A DNA stretch of 20,506 bases from Acidobacteriota bacterium (lineage in GTDB: Bacteria; Acidobacteriota; Terriglobia; Terriglobales; Acidobacteriaceae). Position numbers and translations under genes: made by a program. This document shows, piece by piece, positions 1-7,533 of the stretch (positions within the stretch are counted from its first letter, which is position 1; each line of letters starts with the position of its first letter). The notes beneath the pieces were generated by a model. The model was not told the origin of the DNA, did not search any database, and saw nothing but the letters and a program-made list of their open reading frames with translations. The stretch lies in the NCBI GenBank assembly GCA_021810735.1, contig JAJZIF010000014.1:1-20506 (forward strand), given 5' to 3'.

Positions 1-588
1 CCCGTCGAGGTCAATGAAGATTCTGAGGAACTGGGCAAACGCGACATCGCCCGCCGTCGCCCCAGCCGCAAAGATGTCATCATCGGGCTCTCTGCCAGCG
101 GACGCACCCCTTACGTCGTCGCCGCCATAGCCTATGCCCGTGAACGTGGCGCCCGCACCGCATGCATCACCTGCAATCAGGGCACGCCGCTCGCCGAAGC
201 TTCTGACATTGCCATCGTCGCTGATGTTGGCCCGGAAGTCATCTCCGGCTCCACCCGCATGAAAGCCGCCACCGCCCAGAAAATGATCACCAACATGATC
301 ACCACTGGCGCCATGACACGGCTCGGCTACGTGTACGAAAATCTCATGGTCAACGTACACATGCAGAATTCGAAACTCGTCGAGCGCGGCATCGGTATGC
401 TCATGCGTGCCTGTCACATCGGTCGTGATCAGGCCGTCGAAGTCATCAAATCGGCTGGCCGCAGCGTACCCGTCGCCCTGGTCATGCTCAAAGCCGGCGT
501 CGACAAGCCGGAAGCTGTTCGCCGTCTCGCCAACTCTGACGGCAATGTCCGCCGCGCCATCGAAGACCTCGGTTCAAACAGCTATTAG
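1..588 (+). CDS. murQ: N-acetylmuramic acid 6-phosphate etherase, 3' part (5' end outside window)
   Basis: The reading frame is open from base 1 to a TAG at 586-588 and gives 195 residues; the family is about 300 residues long, so roughly the N-terminal third is missing. MurQ cleaves the D-lactyl ether of MurNAc-6-phosphate to give GlcNAc-6-phosphate during cytoplasmic cell-wall recycling. The visible part holds the EDSEELG segment, where the family carries a catalytic glutamate. It also holds the SIS-domain sugar-phosphate motif SASGRTPYV, the family block GPEVISGSTRMKAATAQK, and NLMVNV. The C-terminal helical region, where MurQ has a UBA-like tail, follows. murA lies 168 bases downstream on the same strand, so two amino-sugar genes sit together. 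The identification rests on these family motifs and is firm. The true start cannot be seen. Confidence 0.95.
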   Translation, partial: PVEVNEDSEELGKRDIARRRPSRKDVIIGLSASGRTPYVVAAIAYARERGARTACITCNQGTPLAEASDIAIVADVGPEVISGSTRMKAATAQKMITNMITTGAMTRLGYVYENLMVNVHMQNSKLVERGIGMLMRACHIGRDQAVEVIKSAGRSVPVALVMLKAGVDKPEAVRRLANSDGNVRRAIEDLGSNSY

Positions 589-593
589 CCGGG

Positions 594-616
594 CCGGAGC
601 GCTCCGCGCGCTCCGG
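594..616 (+). terminator. Possible hairpin terminator after murQ
   Basis: Six bases after the murQ stop, an 8-bp GC-rich inverted repeat (CCGGAGCG at 594-601 and CGCTCCGG at 609-616) flanks a 7-base loop. There is no clear T-run after it (TCCTTCC follows), so this is at best a weak intrinsic terminator. The rest of the gap up to murA shows no other feature I can support. Confidence 0.35.
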
Positions 617-756
617 TCCTTCCATCATGCACAAGCCTGCCAGGCAAACCTCAGTTCTCATCTTCCACAGACGTATTCGCCCGGCTACTTTCACTCTCCG
701 CATTTTTTCCTATTCAATAAAGGAACGCGGACTCTTCCCCAAAAGTCGACTCGATC

Positions 757-2067
757 ATGGACAAATTCGTCATTCGCGGTGGCAATCCTCTCCTCGGCAC
801 CATCCGTGTCAGCGGAGCCAAAAACTCTGCCCTTCCCTGCATGGCTGCGGCCATTCTCACGGAAGATGAAGTCATCCTCGAAAACATCCCACAGGTGCGC
901 GACATCGAAACCGAGCGCAAACTGCTTACTTCCATGGGCGCCGAGGTCGAACTCGGCTATGGTCGCGCCCAGCACCGCACCACCATCAGTTGCCGCGTGC
1001 TCTCCGAGCCTACCGCCAAGTACGAAATCGTCAAGACCATGCGCGCTTCGGCCCTCGTGCTCGGCCCGCTGGTCGCCCGCACTGGAATCGCGCGCGTCTC
1101 CATGCCCGGCGGCTGCGCCATCGGCGCTCGCCCCATCGATCTTCACATCAAGGGCCTCGAACAAATGGGCGCCAACATCAGCTACCAGCACGGCTATGTT
1201 GAGGCCCGCGCCGAGCGCCTGAAGGGCGCAAACATTCTCTTCGACAAAATCACCGTCACCGGCACTGAGGATCTCCTCATGGCCGCCGTGCTCGCCGAAG
1301 GCGAAACCGTCCTTGAGAATGCCGCCCGTGAACCGGAAGTCACCGATCTGGCCGCGCTGCTCACCGCCATGGGCGCGCAGATTGAGGGCGCAGGCACCTC
1401 CACCATCCGCGTCCAGGGCGTCGAGAAACTCCACGGCGCACGCCATCGCATCAACCCTGACCGCGTTGAGGCCGGTACGTATCTCATCGCCGGCGCCATC
1501 ACCGGCGGCGACCTCTGCGTCACCCACTGCAATCCCGCGCACCTCGGTGCCGTCATCGACAAGCTCAAGGAGTGCGGTGTCCGCATCGACATCCTCGGAA
1601 AGGACTCCATCCGCGTCCGCAGTGAAGGCGCACTCAAAACTGCTGATATCTCCACCGAGGAATACCCCGGCTTCCCCACCGACATGCAGGCACAGTTCAT
1701 GGCCCTCGCCACACAGGCCGACGGTGTCAGCCAGGTCAAGGAAAACATCTTCGAAAACCGATTCATGCACGTGCAGGAACTTGTCCGCATGGGCGCCAAC
1801 ATCCGCATCGACGGCCGCGTCGCCACCGTGCGCGGCAAAACTCCGCTTTCGGCGGCCGCCGTCATGTGCTCTGACCTCCGCGCATCGGCCTCGCTCGTCC
1901 TCGCTGCGCTCGTCGCTGACGGCGAATCTATCCTCGACCGCATCTACAACATCGATCGCGGCTACGAACACATCGAAGAAAAGCTCCGCGGCGTCGGCGC
2001 GCAAATCAAGCGCCTCGGCAACGTCTTCAGTGACCGCCGCGAAACCTCGGCAACCGTCACGGTCTGA
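757..2067 (+). CDS. murA: UDP-N-acetylglucosamine 1-carboxyvinyltransferase
   Basis: MurA transfers the enolpyruvyl group of phosphoenolpyruvate to UDP-GlcNAc, the first committed cytoplasmic step of peptidoglycan synthesis and the target of fosfomycin. The 436-residue product has the usual family length and starts in the family manner (MDKFVIRGGNPLLGTIRVSG). The SGAKNSALP segment contains the catalytic-site Lys22 and Asn23. The active-site loop MPGGCAIGARP carries Cys120, the residue alkylated by fosfomycin, so the enzyme is predicted to be sensitive rather than a Cys-to-Asp resistant variant. The TEEYPGFPTDMQAQ motif carries the catalytic Asp309. The ATG at 757 is chosen from the N-terminal match. 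No good Shine-Dalgarno lies close upstream; the nearest AAAGGA is about 30 bases away. A strong hairpin follows the gene at 2098-2132. Confidence 0.98.
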   Translation: MDKFVIRGGNPLLGTIRVSGAKNSALPCMAAAILTEDEVILENIPQVRDIETERKLLTSMGAEVELGYGRAQHRTTISCRVLSEPTAKYEIVKTMRASALVLGPLVARTGIARVSMPGGCAIGARPIDLHIKGLEQMGANISYQHGYVEARAERLKGANILFDKITVTGTEDLLMAAVLAEGETVLENAAREPEVTDLAALLTAMGAQIEGAGTSTIRVQGVEKLHGARHRINPDRVEAGTYLIAGAITGGDLCVTHCNPAHLGAVIDKLKECGVRIDILGKDSIRVRSEGALKTADISTEEYPGFPTDMQAQFMALATQADGVSQVKENIFENRFMHVQELVRMGANIRIDGRVATVRGKTPLSAAAVMCSDLRASASLVLAALVADGESILDRIYNIDRGYEHIEEKLRGVGAQIKRLGNVFSDRRETSATVTV

Positions 2068-2097
2068 CGTCACTGCCGGCGTTTCTCGTTCAGCTTC

Positions 2098-2132
2098 AAA
2101 AGCCTCCTGCATCGAATACACAGGAGGCTTTT
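2098..2132 (+). terminator. 12-bp perfect hairpin: terminator-like, with a ribosome binding site in its 3' arm
   Basis: AAAAGCCTCCTG (2098-2109) and CAGGAGGCTTTT (2121-2132) are perfectly complementary around an 11-base loop and end in a four-T run. It lies 30 bases past the murA stop, as expected for a murA terminator. The A-rich left arm would make it work in both directions. The 3' arm contains the perfect Shine-Dalgarno AGGAGG (2122-2127), 7 bases before the ATG of the next gene, so the same structure could hide that ribosome binding site. Confidence 0.7.
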
Positions 2133-2134
2133 CC

Positions 2135-2614
2135 ATGCCCACCGAAGATCGCATTCTCCGCAATCAACTCATTCCTTTCCTGCGCGGCCAGGGAGCGCAT
2201 GTTGACTTTGCATCTGCCGTCAAAGACTTCCCCGCCGAGCACTGCGGCACTCGCCCCGCAAATTGCCCGCATAGCGCATGGGAGCTCGTCCAGCATATCC
2301 GCTTCACCCTCCACGACCTCGTCGACTTCTGCACCAATCCCAATTACACCGAGCCCAACTGGCCCCGTGACTACTGGCCCGCACAGCCCGCACCGCCCGG
2401 CAAAGAAGCATGGCGCGAGGCCGTCGCCGCCGTCCAGCAGGATATCGAGACATTCGAGCGCCTCGTCGGTGAACCCTCCTCCAACTTGTACGCAAAAATC
2501 CCCTGGGGCGACGGACAGAACCTGCTGCGCGAAGTCCTGCTCGCCGGCGACCACACCAGCTACCACACCGGCCAGATCGTCCTTATCCGTCAATTGCTCG
2601 GCATCTGGAAATAG
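2135..2614 (+). CDS. DinB family protein
   Basis: This 159-residue protein belongs to the DinB/YfiT-like four-helix-bundle superfamily, whose members bind a divalent metal through three histidines. Some act as thiol-dependent S-transferases or hydrolases, and most have no known substrate. The triad is visible as His54 in WELVQHIR and His140 and His144 in AGDHTSYHTGQIV. The conserved segments NPNYTEPNWP and DYWPA in the middle are typical of a DinB subgroup annotated mostly as hypothetical. The start is set by a perfect AGGAGG 7 bases upstream and by an N-terminus (MPTEDRILRNQLIPFL) that fits the family. That ribosome binding site lies within the stem of the hairpin after murA, so expression may depend on melting it or on read-through. 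The substrate cannot be told from sequence. Confidence 0.85.
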   Translation: MPTEDRILRNQLIPFLRGQGAHVDFASAVKDFPAEHCGTRPANCPHSAWELVQHIRFTLHDLVDFCTNPNYTEPNWPRDYWPAQPAPPGKEAWREAVAAVQQDIETFERLVGEPSSNLYAKIPWGDGQNLLREVLLAGDHTSYHTGQIVLIRQLLGIWK

Positions 2615-2627
2615 CTTGTGTTGTACG

Positions 2628-2732
2628 CTGGATGGTCATGCTCACCCATACTTCGGACCCATGTCACAAGAGGAATGGATGCGCTGGGCGTGGCGGCACG
2701 CCGACCATCACCTGCGCCAGTTTGGACGTTGA
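2628..2732 (+). pseudogene. Orphan C-terminal fragment of a DUF1569 (DinB-like) protein
   Basis: Thirteen bases after the DinB stop, one frame reads LDGHAHPYFGPMSQEEWM followed by RWAWRHADHHLRQFGR and a TGA at 2730-2732. From memory, this is the characteristic C-terminus of the DUF1569 family: a HPxFGxxxxEEW segment, then a Trp/His-rich HxDHHLRQFG ending. The rest of the domain, about 100 residues or more, is absent, because upstream in this frame lies only the end of the DinB gene. I read this as the remnant of a second DinB-superfamily gene whose 5' part was deleted. No start codon or ribosome binding site suggests translation as it stands. The family assignment needs a profile search. Confidence 0.6.
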
Positions 2733-2765
2733 ATTTCTCAAGGAATCTCGCGGTGCGGCGTCGTC

Positions 2766-3176
2766 TTACCGCCAGCTCACCGCAAGCTGCCAGCGCAGAT
2801 CGCGCTGCGCAGTCTTCTTCAGCACTGTTTCGTACTGCTCGAGCTCGCTGATCACCTGCGTCGTATCCGCGCCAAAGGCCCCCGGCGCATCGCGCAGATA
2901 ATCCAGCAGCGCACCCACCGTCGTCAGTCCCTCGTGTCCGGAGAACCACTGCGGCGGTGGCAGCGTCTTCGCCCAGTCAGGATCGCCCGCGCCTTCTTCA
3001 AGCAGCAGCGCCATAGAGTTCTCGTCCGCTGAGAAGAAATCCAGCAGCGGCTTCACTCCCAGCCGCAATGCCAGCTTTTCCAATGCATCTTCATTCCGGG
3101 CAAGGGCGCGGCCATTCACAAAAATATCGAATCCGGGGTCTTCCCCCTCCACGACGATGTACATCGATGCGCTCAT
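2766..3176 (-). CDS. Hypothetical protein, 136 residues
   Basis: I do not recognise a named family. The protein is acidic and soluble-looking, with no signal peptide or membrane segment. The N-terminal half (YIVVEGEDPGFDIFVNGRAL) looks like a short beta-rich segment. The middle contains KPLLDFFSADENS, and the C-terminal half is helical (LTTVGALLDYLRDA, then QVISELEQYETVLKKTAQRD). This pattern resembles small proteins found next to toxin or immunity genes, but nothing around it supports that role. Two ATGs are possible, at 3176 and at 3164 (MYIVVEGE); neither has a strong ribosome binding site. It ends 33 bases from the end of the convergent forward-strand fragment, with no terminator visible between. 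The DMT transporter ends 57 bases upstream on the same strand. Confidence 0.75.
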   Translation of the reverse strand: MSASMYIVVEGEDPGFDIFVNGRALARNEDALEKLALRLGVKPLLDFFSADENSMALLLEEGAGDPDWAKTLPPPQWFSGHEGLTTVGALLDYLRDAPGAFGADTTQVISELEQYETVLKKTAQRDLRWQLAVSWR

Positions 3177-3233
3177 TTGCCGTCAGTCTAACTCAGATTT
3201 CGGGTCATCGGCGCCACCTTGACTATGCATACG

Positions 3234-4184
3234 TTACCTTGCCAGTAACCTCGTCCCCGAAATCCGCTCCTTTCTTAGTACCCACCAAAGCGCCCCAAGA
3301 GTCATTGCCATTCCCGCCCAGTTCTCCCAAACCCACCTGGAGGGAAGGAAAATCTCCGCCTCCAGCACACCCGTCAGCGTCACCAGCCATTGCAACGTCG
3401 CCACCGGAATGGGACCCAGACTCTCCAGCACCCGGTACAGAATCGGCAACGTCACTGCCGAAATTCCTGCCGCGAGTGCGACTCCCATCCATCTGCCGGG
3501 CTCCGACGCAGGCGCCTGCGCTGCAAATCGCGCCCAGTCGCCGTTCAGAACTCCCACTGCTGCCAGCGCCACCGCTGCTGTCGCGCATTGCAGCGCACAC
3601 CACGGAACAAGATTGGACGCGCCGCCACGCTCTTTGTCACCACCGAATTGTCCTGCCGCAAACACCAGCGCAAGCCCGTAAACCACCATTCCTGCCGCAA
3701 GCATCAGCTCCGGCAGCCACCGCGCTAAGTCCAGCGCCACGCCCTGCGCCACCAGCAGCGCCACGCCCGTCAGCCCAAACAGCAATCGCGGCAGATACCG
3801 CCCCGCATCTTCACGCATCGTCAGCATCACAACCAGCGGCATCGCCGCATATACCACCGCTGGCAGCCCCACGGCCGTCGCCCGCAGATAGGGATGCACC
3901 GCCCCCGATGCCCATGCCGTGCACGCGTACGGAACCGCCAGCAGCCCCAGCCCCAGCACAACCCCTGAGCCGTAAGGGAAATTGCCCGCACCAGCCCTGC
4001 CTGCGCTTCTGCGCACCAGCCCGTAGATGCCCAACGCCAGGGCCGCCGCCCCAAAACGAAGCGCACCCTCGCAGATCAGCGGCACCGGATCGGTTACTCC
4101 GCCCGTCACCAGCCACAGGCTGCCCCAGGTGATCCCCAGCGCCGCGAACAGTGCGTATTTCCTGTATGTGTCCAGCAGAACCAT
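3234..4184 (-). CDS. DMT-family (EamA-like) transporter
   Basis: The 316-residue product is almost wholly hydrophobic and reads as about ten transmembrane helices in two repeated five-helix halves, the usual form of the drug/metabolite transporter superfamily. The first helix carries the typical TWGSLWLVTGGVTDPVPLI start, followed by a gate-like RFGAAALALGIYGL segment. The second half begins near WLPELMLAAGMVVYGLAL and ends with SLGPIPVATLQWLVTLTGVL and a LGALWWVLRK last helix. Members export or import small metabolites such as amino acids; the substrate cannot be predicted here. The ATG at 4184 is preceded by a modest AGAGGG. The start lies 167 bases downstream of pnp, beyond the pnp terminator, so it is probably a separate transcript. 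Confidence 0.85.
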   Translation of the reverse strand: MVLLDTYRKYALFAALGITWGSLWLVTGGVTDPVPLICEGALRFGAAALALGIYGLVRRSAGRAGAGNFPYGSGVVLGLGLLAVPYACTAWASGAVHPYLRATAVGLPAVVYAAMPLVVMLTMREDAGRYLPRLLFGLTGVALLVAQGVALDLARWLPELMLAAGMVVYGLALVFAAGQFGGDKERGGASNLVPWCALQCATAAVALAAVGVLNGDWARFAAQAPASEPGRWMGVALAAGISAVTLPILYRVLESLGPIPVATLQWLVTLTGVLEAEIFLPSRWVWENWAGMAMTLGALWWVLRKERISGTRLLAR

Positions 4185-4305
4185 AGCCCTCTACGCGACT
4201 CTTCCCTTAAGGGGAGCCCTACTTCACGCATTCGGACGGAGCATGGCGACAGGCAATCCGCTCCAACAAATACACCCACTCCATAATCGCCCGCCCGTCT
4301 CGTTC

Positions 4306-4339
4306 CAAAAAGAAAAGAGGCTGCGCATCATGCGCAGCC
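4306..4339 (-). terminator. Rho-independent terminator of pnp
   Basis: A perfect 9-bp stem (GGCTGCGCA at 4319-4327 and TGCGCAGCC at 4331-4339) with a 3-base loop lies 12 bases past the pnp stop. Read on the minus strand it is followed by the T-rich stretch TCTTTTCTTTTTGG, the classical form of an intrinsic terminator. Confidence 0.88.
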
Positions 4340-4351
4340 CCTGCTGAGTGG

Positions 4352-6817
4352 TTACTGGTTTCCGCGATTTCCGCCGCCCGAACCCGGTCCGCGCCCGCGA
4401 CCCCGGCGGCGCCGTCCGCGCCCTCCAGGACCACCCGATCCGCGGCCTGATCCGCCCCCCGGACGCCGCTCGCCCGTGGGCGCGCTGTTCGGCGTATCCG
4501 CACGATTGTAGTTGATCTCCTCGCCGTCTTCCTCATCATTGAAGGTGTCGAAATCATCGCCGCCTTCAATCATGATCGTGCTCGCGTTCGATGCCGGCTG
4601 CCGATCTTCGCGCTCCCGCCTCGGAGCACGTTCCCGCGGCGCGCGCGGTGCCGGCTCTGCCGCCTCTTCCGCCGCCGCGGCCACTTCGCCTACCGCGCCC
4701 GGCTCAGGCAAGCCCAGCTTCTGGCGCTGTTCGCGAATCACAGCCTTCCGGGACAGCTTGATGCGGTTGCCTTCCACGCCCAGCACCTTCACCATCACCT
4801 GGTCGCCTTCGCGCAGCTCGTCCTTCACTTCCTTCACGCGATGCTCGGCGATCTCGCTGATGTGCAGCAGCCCATCCGTCCCCGGGAAGATCTCCACGAA
4901 TGCGCCGAACTCGGCCAGCCGCACCACTTTGCCCAGGTATGTCTTGCCCACTTCCGGCACCGCCGTCAGATCGTTGATCATCGCCAGTGCCTTCTTCAGG
5001 CCCTCCTCGTCCGTGGAGGCAATATTCACGCGACCCGTATCGTCCACGTCGATCTTCACCGCCGTGGCCTCGATAATCCCGCGAATCGTCTTGCCGCCCG
5101 GCCCGATCAGATCGCGAATCTTGTCGGTCGGAATCTGGATCGTCCTGATCTGAGGTGCGTGCTTCGACTTCTCCTCGCGCGGAGCCGCCAGCACGTCATC
5201 CATCTTGTCCAGCAGGAACATCCGTCCACGCCGTGCCTGCTCGAGCGCCTCCCGCATAATCTGCCCGGTGATGCCCGAAATCTTGATGTCCATCTGCAGC
5301 GCCGTAATGCCCTTGCGGGTTCCGGCCACCTTGAAGTCCATGTCGCCGTAGTGGTCTTCTGCGCCCGCAATATCGGTCAGGATCGCGTACTGTTCGCCTT
5401 CCTTCACCAGGCCCATCGCCACGCCGGCTACTGCGCCCTTCAGCGGAATACCCGCATCCATCAGCGCCAGGCTGGCGCCGCAAACCGACGCCATCGACGA
5501 CGACCCGTTCGACTCCAGAATGTCGGACACCACGCGCAGCGCGTAAGGCGACTCATCCTCGCTCGGCAGCACTGCGCTCACCGCGCGCTCCGCCAGTGCG
5601 CCGTGGCCCACTTCGCGGCGGCCCACGCCGGTCATGCGGCCCACTTCACCCACTGAGAACGGCGGGAAGTTGTAGTGCAGCATGAAGCGCTTCTTCTGTT
5701 CGCCTTCAAACGTCTCCAGCCGCTGCGAGTCGTCCCCCGTGCCCAGCGTCGCCGTCACCAGCGCCTGAGTCTCACCACGGGTGAAGAGCGCCGAGCCGTG
5801 CGTGCGGGGCAGCACGCCCACTTCAATCGTGATCGGACGAATCTCGTCGAACGCGCGCCGGTCAGGCCGGATACGATCCTTCGTCACCTGCTCACGGAAG
5901 ATCTTCTCCCGCAGCAGTTCGTAATAATGGCCCAGCTTCTTCTTTGCGGCAGCAGCATCGTCATCCGCCGGAATCTCCGCCGCCAGTTCGTCCTTGATCT
6001 GCTTCACCAGCGCATAGCTCTCCGTCTTCGGATGCGCCTTCGTATCGAGTGCATCCGCCAGGCGTGCGCCCACCTTCGCCGTCAACGCCTCAAAATAGGC
6101 AGTATCGAACTCCGGAGCCGCTACCGCGCGCTTCGGCTTGCCGGCCTTGGCCGCCAACTCATCGATCGCTGCGCAAATCTTCTTGATCTCCGCGTGCCCG
6201 AACTCGATGGCATCCACCACCACATCCTCGACCACTTCGTTCGACCCGCTCTCGATCATCACAATGCCGTTCTTCGTGCCGACAACCGTGATGTTGATCG
6301 TGCTGTCGCGCCGCTCCGAATACGACGGATTGATCACGAACTCGCCGTTCACCCGGCCCACGCGCACCGCGCCAACCGGCCCGCCAAACGGGATATCCGA
6401 AAGCGCCAGCGCCGCACTCGCCGCGTTGATCGCCACCACATCCGGATCGTTCTCTTTATCCGCAGAAAACACCAGCGCGATCACCTGCGTCTCGTTCCGG
6501 AAACCCTCCGGGAACAGCGGGCGAATCGGACGGTCAATCTGGCGGCTCGTCAGAATTTCGCGCTCGCTCGGCCGTCCCTCACGTTTGATGAACCCGCCCG
6601 GAATCCGTCCGCCGGCATACGCGTACTCGCGGTAATCCACCGTCAGCGGGAAAAAGTCGATCCCTTCCTTCGGATCGGGCGCGGCCACAGCCGTCGCCAG
6701 CACCACGGATTCTCCCTGGGTCACCAGCGCTGCGCCGGAAGCCTGCTTGGCCATGCGCCCTGTTTCAAAATGCAATTTTTTACCGCCAATCAACTCGACG
6801 GTGATTTCCTGTTTCAT
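4352..6817 (-). CDS. pnp: Polyribonucleotide nucleotidyltransferase (PNPase)
   Basis: PNPase degrades RNA 3' to 5' with phosphate, releasing nucleoside diphosphates, and can add tails in reverse; in many bacteria it is part of the RNA degradosome. Two RNase PH domains are seen. The second carries the phosphate-binding ESNGSSSMASVCG segment and the catalytic aspartates in DHYGDMDFKVAGT and LQMDIK. A KH domain (about residues 553-623, with the motif LIGPGGKTIRGI) and an S1 RNA-binding domain (about 624-697) follow. At 821 residues it is about 110 longer than the E. coli enzyme. The excess is a tail (698-821) with an acidic stretch and a Gly/Arg-rich end. ATG 6817 has a good GAGGA ribosome binding site. 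rpsO lies upstream on the same strand, the classical gene order. Confidence 0.98.
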   Translation of the reverse strand: MKQEITVELIGGKKLHFETGRMAKQASGAALVTQGESVVLATAVAAPDPKEGIDFFPLTVDYREYAYAGGRIPGGFIKREGRPSEREILTSRQIDRPIRPLFPEGFRNETQVIALVFSADKENDPDVVAINAASAALALSDIPFGGPVGAVRVGRVNGEFVINPSYSERRDSTINITVVGTKNGIVMIESGSNEVVEDVVVDAIEFGHAEIKKICAAIDELAAKAGKPKRAVAAPEFDTAYFEALTAKVGARLADALDTKAHPKTESYALVKQIKDELAAEIPADDDAAAAKKKLGHYYELLREKIFREQVTKDRIRPDRRAFDEIRPITIEVGVLPRTHGSALFTRGETQALVTATLGTGDDSQRLETFEGEQKKRFMLHYNFPPFSVGEVGRMTGVGRREVGHGALAERAVSAVLPSEDESPYALRVVSDILESNGSSSMASVCGASLALMDAGIPLKGAVAGVAMGLVKEGEQYAILTDIAGAEDHYGDMDFKVAGTRKGITALQMDIKISGITGQIMREALEQARRGRMFLLDKMDDVLAAPREEKSKHAPQIRTIQIPTDKIRDLIGPGGKTIRGIIEATAVKIDVDDTGRVNIASTDEEGLKKALAMINDLTAVPEVGKTYLGKVVRLAEFGAFVEIFPGTDGLLHISEIAEHRVKEVKDELREGDQVMVKVLGVEGNRIKLSRKAVIREQRQKLGLPEPGAVGEVAAAAEEAAEPAPRAPRERAPRREREDRQPASNASTIMIEGGDDFDTFNDEEDGEEINYNRADTPNSAPTGERRPGGGSGRGSGGPGGRGRRRRGRGRGPGSGGGNRGNQ

Positions 6818-7095
6818 AGTTTCCTCGTTTCAAGACAAGTCACTCCGCTGCGGTCTATTCCGTCTGGGCTTGTCGGGAAGAGCGCGGAGGATATTGGGAT
6901 GGGAATGGCGCGGCAGACACGACTCGTTCGCGGCCCGGGGATGGGCTCGTGGCGAGGGAAGGCCGATGGGGCAGAATCGAGATTGACTTCCAATGCAATT
7001 GAGGCGGCGGCATTGCTCACCGCCATCCTGATTGCCCCATCCCCTCCCGGTGTTCCGTATCGCGTGCGCGCAGGGGACAAGTGATTCCGCTTTAC
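6818..7095 (-). other. 278-base rpsO-pnp spacer with flanking near-repeats
   Basis: No credible gene lies here. The one 88-residue open frame that spans it has no database-like composition or ribosome binding site and runs into the pnp start. The spacer is bounded by two 16-base near-identical direct repeats: GACAAGTCACTCCGCT at 6834-6849 and GACAAGTGATTCCGCT at 7076-7091, with two mismatches. In other bacteria this region holds RNase III-processed hairpins that control pnp, but I cannot identify an equivalent structure with confidence. Confidence 0.4.
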
Positions 7096-7362
7096 CTACT
7101 TACGGATGCCCAGCTTGCCGATGACTTCACGGTAGCGGTCTGCGTCATGCTGCTTGAGATAGTCAAGCAGCCGGCGGCGCTTGCTCACCAGCTTCAAGAG
7201 GCCACGGCGCGAAGAGTGATCCTTCGCATGCGTCTTGAAATGCTCGGTCAGCTCGCCGATGCGTTCGCTCAGGATTGCGATCTGGACCTGGGGGCTCCCG
7301 GTGTCGCCATCATGAGTGCGATACTGCGAGATAATTTCCTGTTTCTTGGCTGATTCCAGCAC
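7096..7362 (-). CDS. rpsO: 30S ribosomal protein S15
   Basis: S15 binds 16S rRNA early in assembly of the small subunit platform. The 88-residue product has the family length (88-89) and its hallmark segments: [38 protein letters not shown] and [16 protein letters not shown], followed by the LGIRK end. The start codon is GTG at 7362, with AGGAG ten bases upstream; no ATG fits better, and the resulting N-terminus matches other S15 proteins. It is followed by pnp after a 278-base spacer, the widely conserved pair. Whether S15 represses its own translation, as in E. coli, cannot be judged from this leader. Confidence 0.98.
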   Translation of the reverse strand: MLESAKKQEIISQYRTHDGDTGSPQVQIAILSERIGELTEHFKTHAKDHSSRRGLLKLVSKRRRLLDYLKQHDADRYREVIGKLGIRK

Positions 7363-7392
7363 GGGGGTGCGTACTCCTGTTCAATTTCAGTA

Positions 7393-7421
7393 GCGATACA
7401 CTTCCTAAGTGTCTGAGTTAA
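7393..7421 (-). promoter_or_regulatory. rpsO: Possible rpsO promoter with small hairpin
   Basis: On the minus strand TTAACT (7416-7421) and TATCGC (7393-7398) are 17 bases apart, a weak match to -35 and -10 boxes upstream of rpsO. A 6-bp inverted repeat (ACACTT at 7398-7403 and AAGTGT at 7407-7412) overlaps the spacer. The match is poor and could be chance. Confidence 0.22.
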
Positions 7422-7533
7422 GAGTAACATCAAAGGCTTTTGAGAGCCATCTTCGCACACGCCCCAAAGCTCCAAATCCTTCCCCCTCAGCCGCTTTACT
7501 GCCCCGGAATCGCTCCCGGCGAAGATCCCCCGC

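Noticed and set aside
691..2163. 490-residue open frame antisense to murA
   Set aside because: It covers murA, which is certain, and has shadow-like composition (Asp, Ala, Gly and Val).
6814..7080. 88-residue minus-strand frame in the rpsO-pnp spacer
   Set aside because: It has no ribosome binding site, overlaps the pnp start, and its composition resembles random translation of GC-rich spacer.
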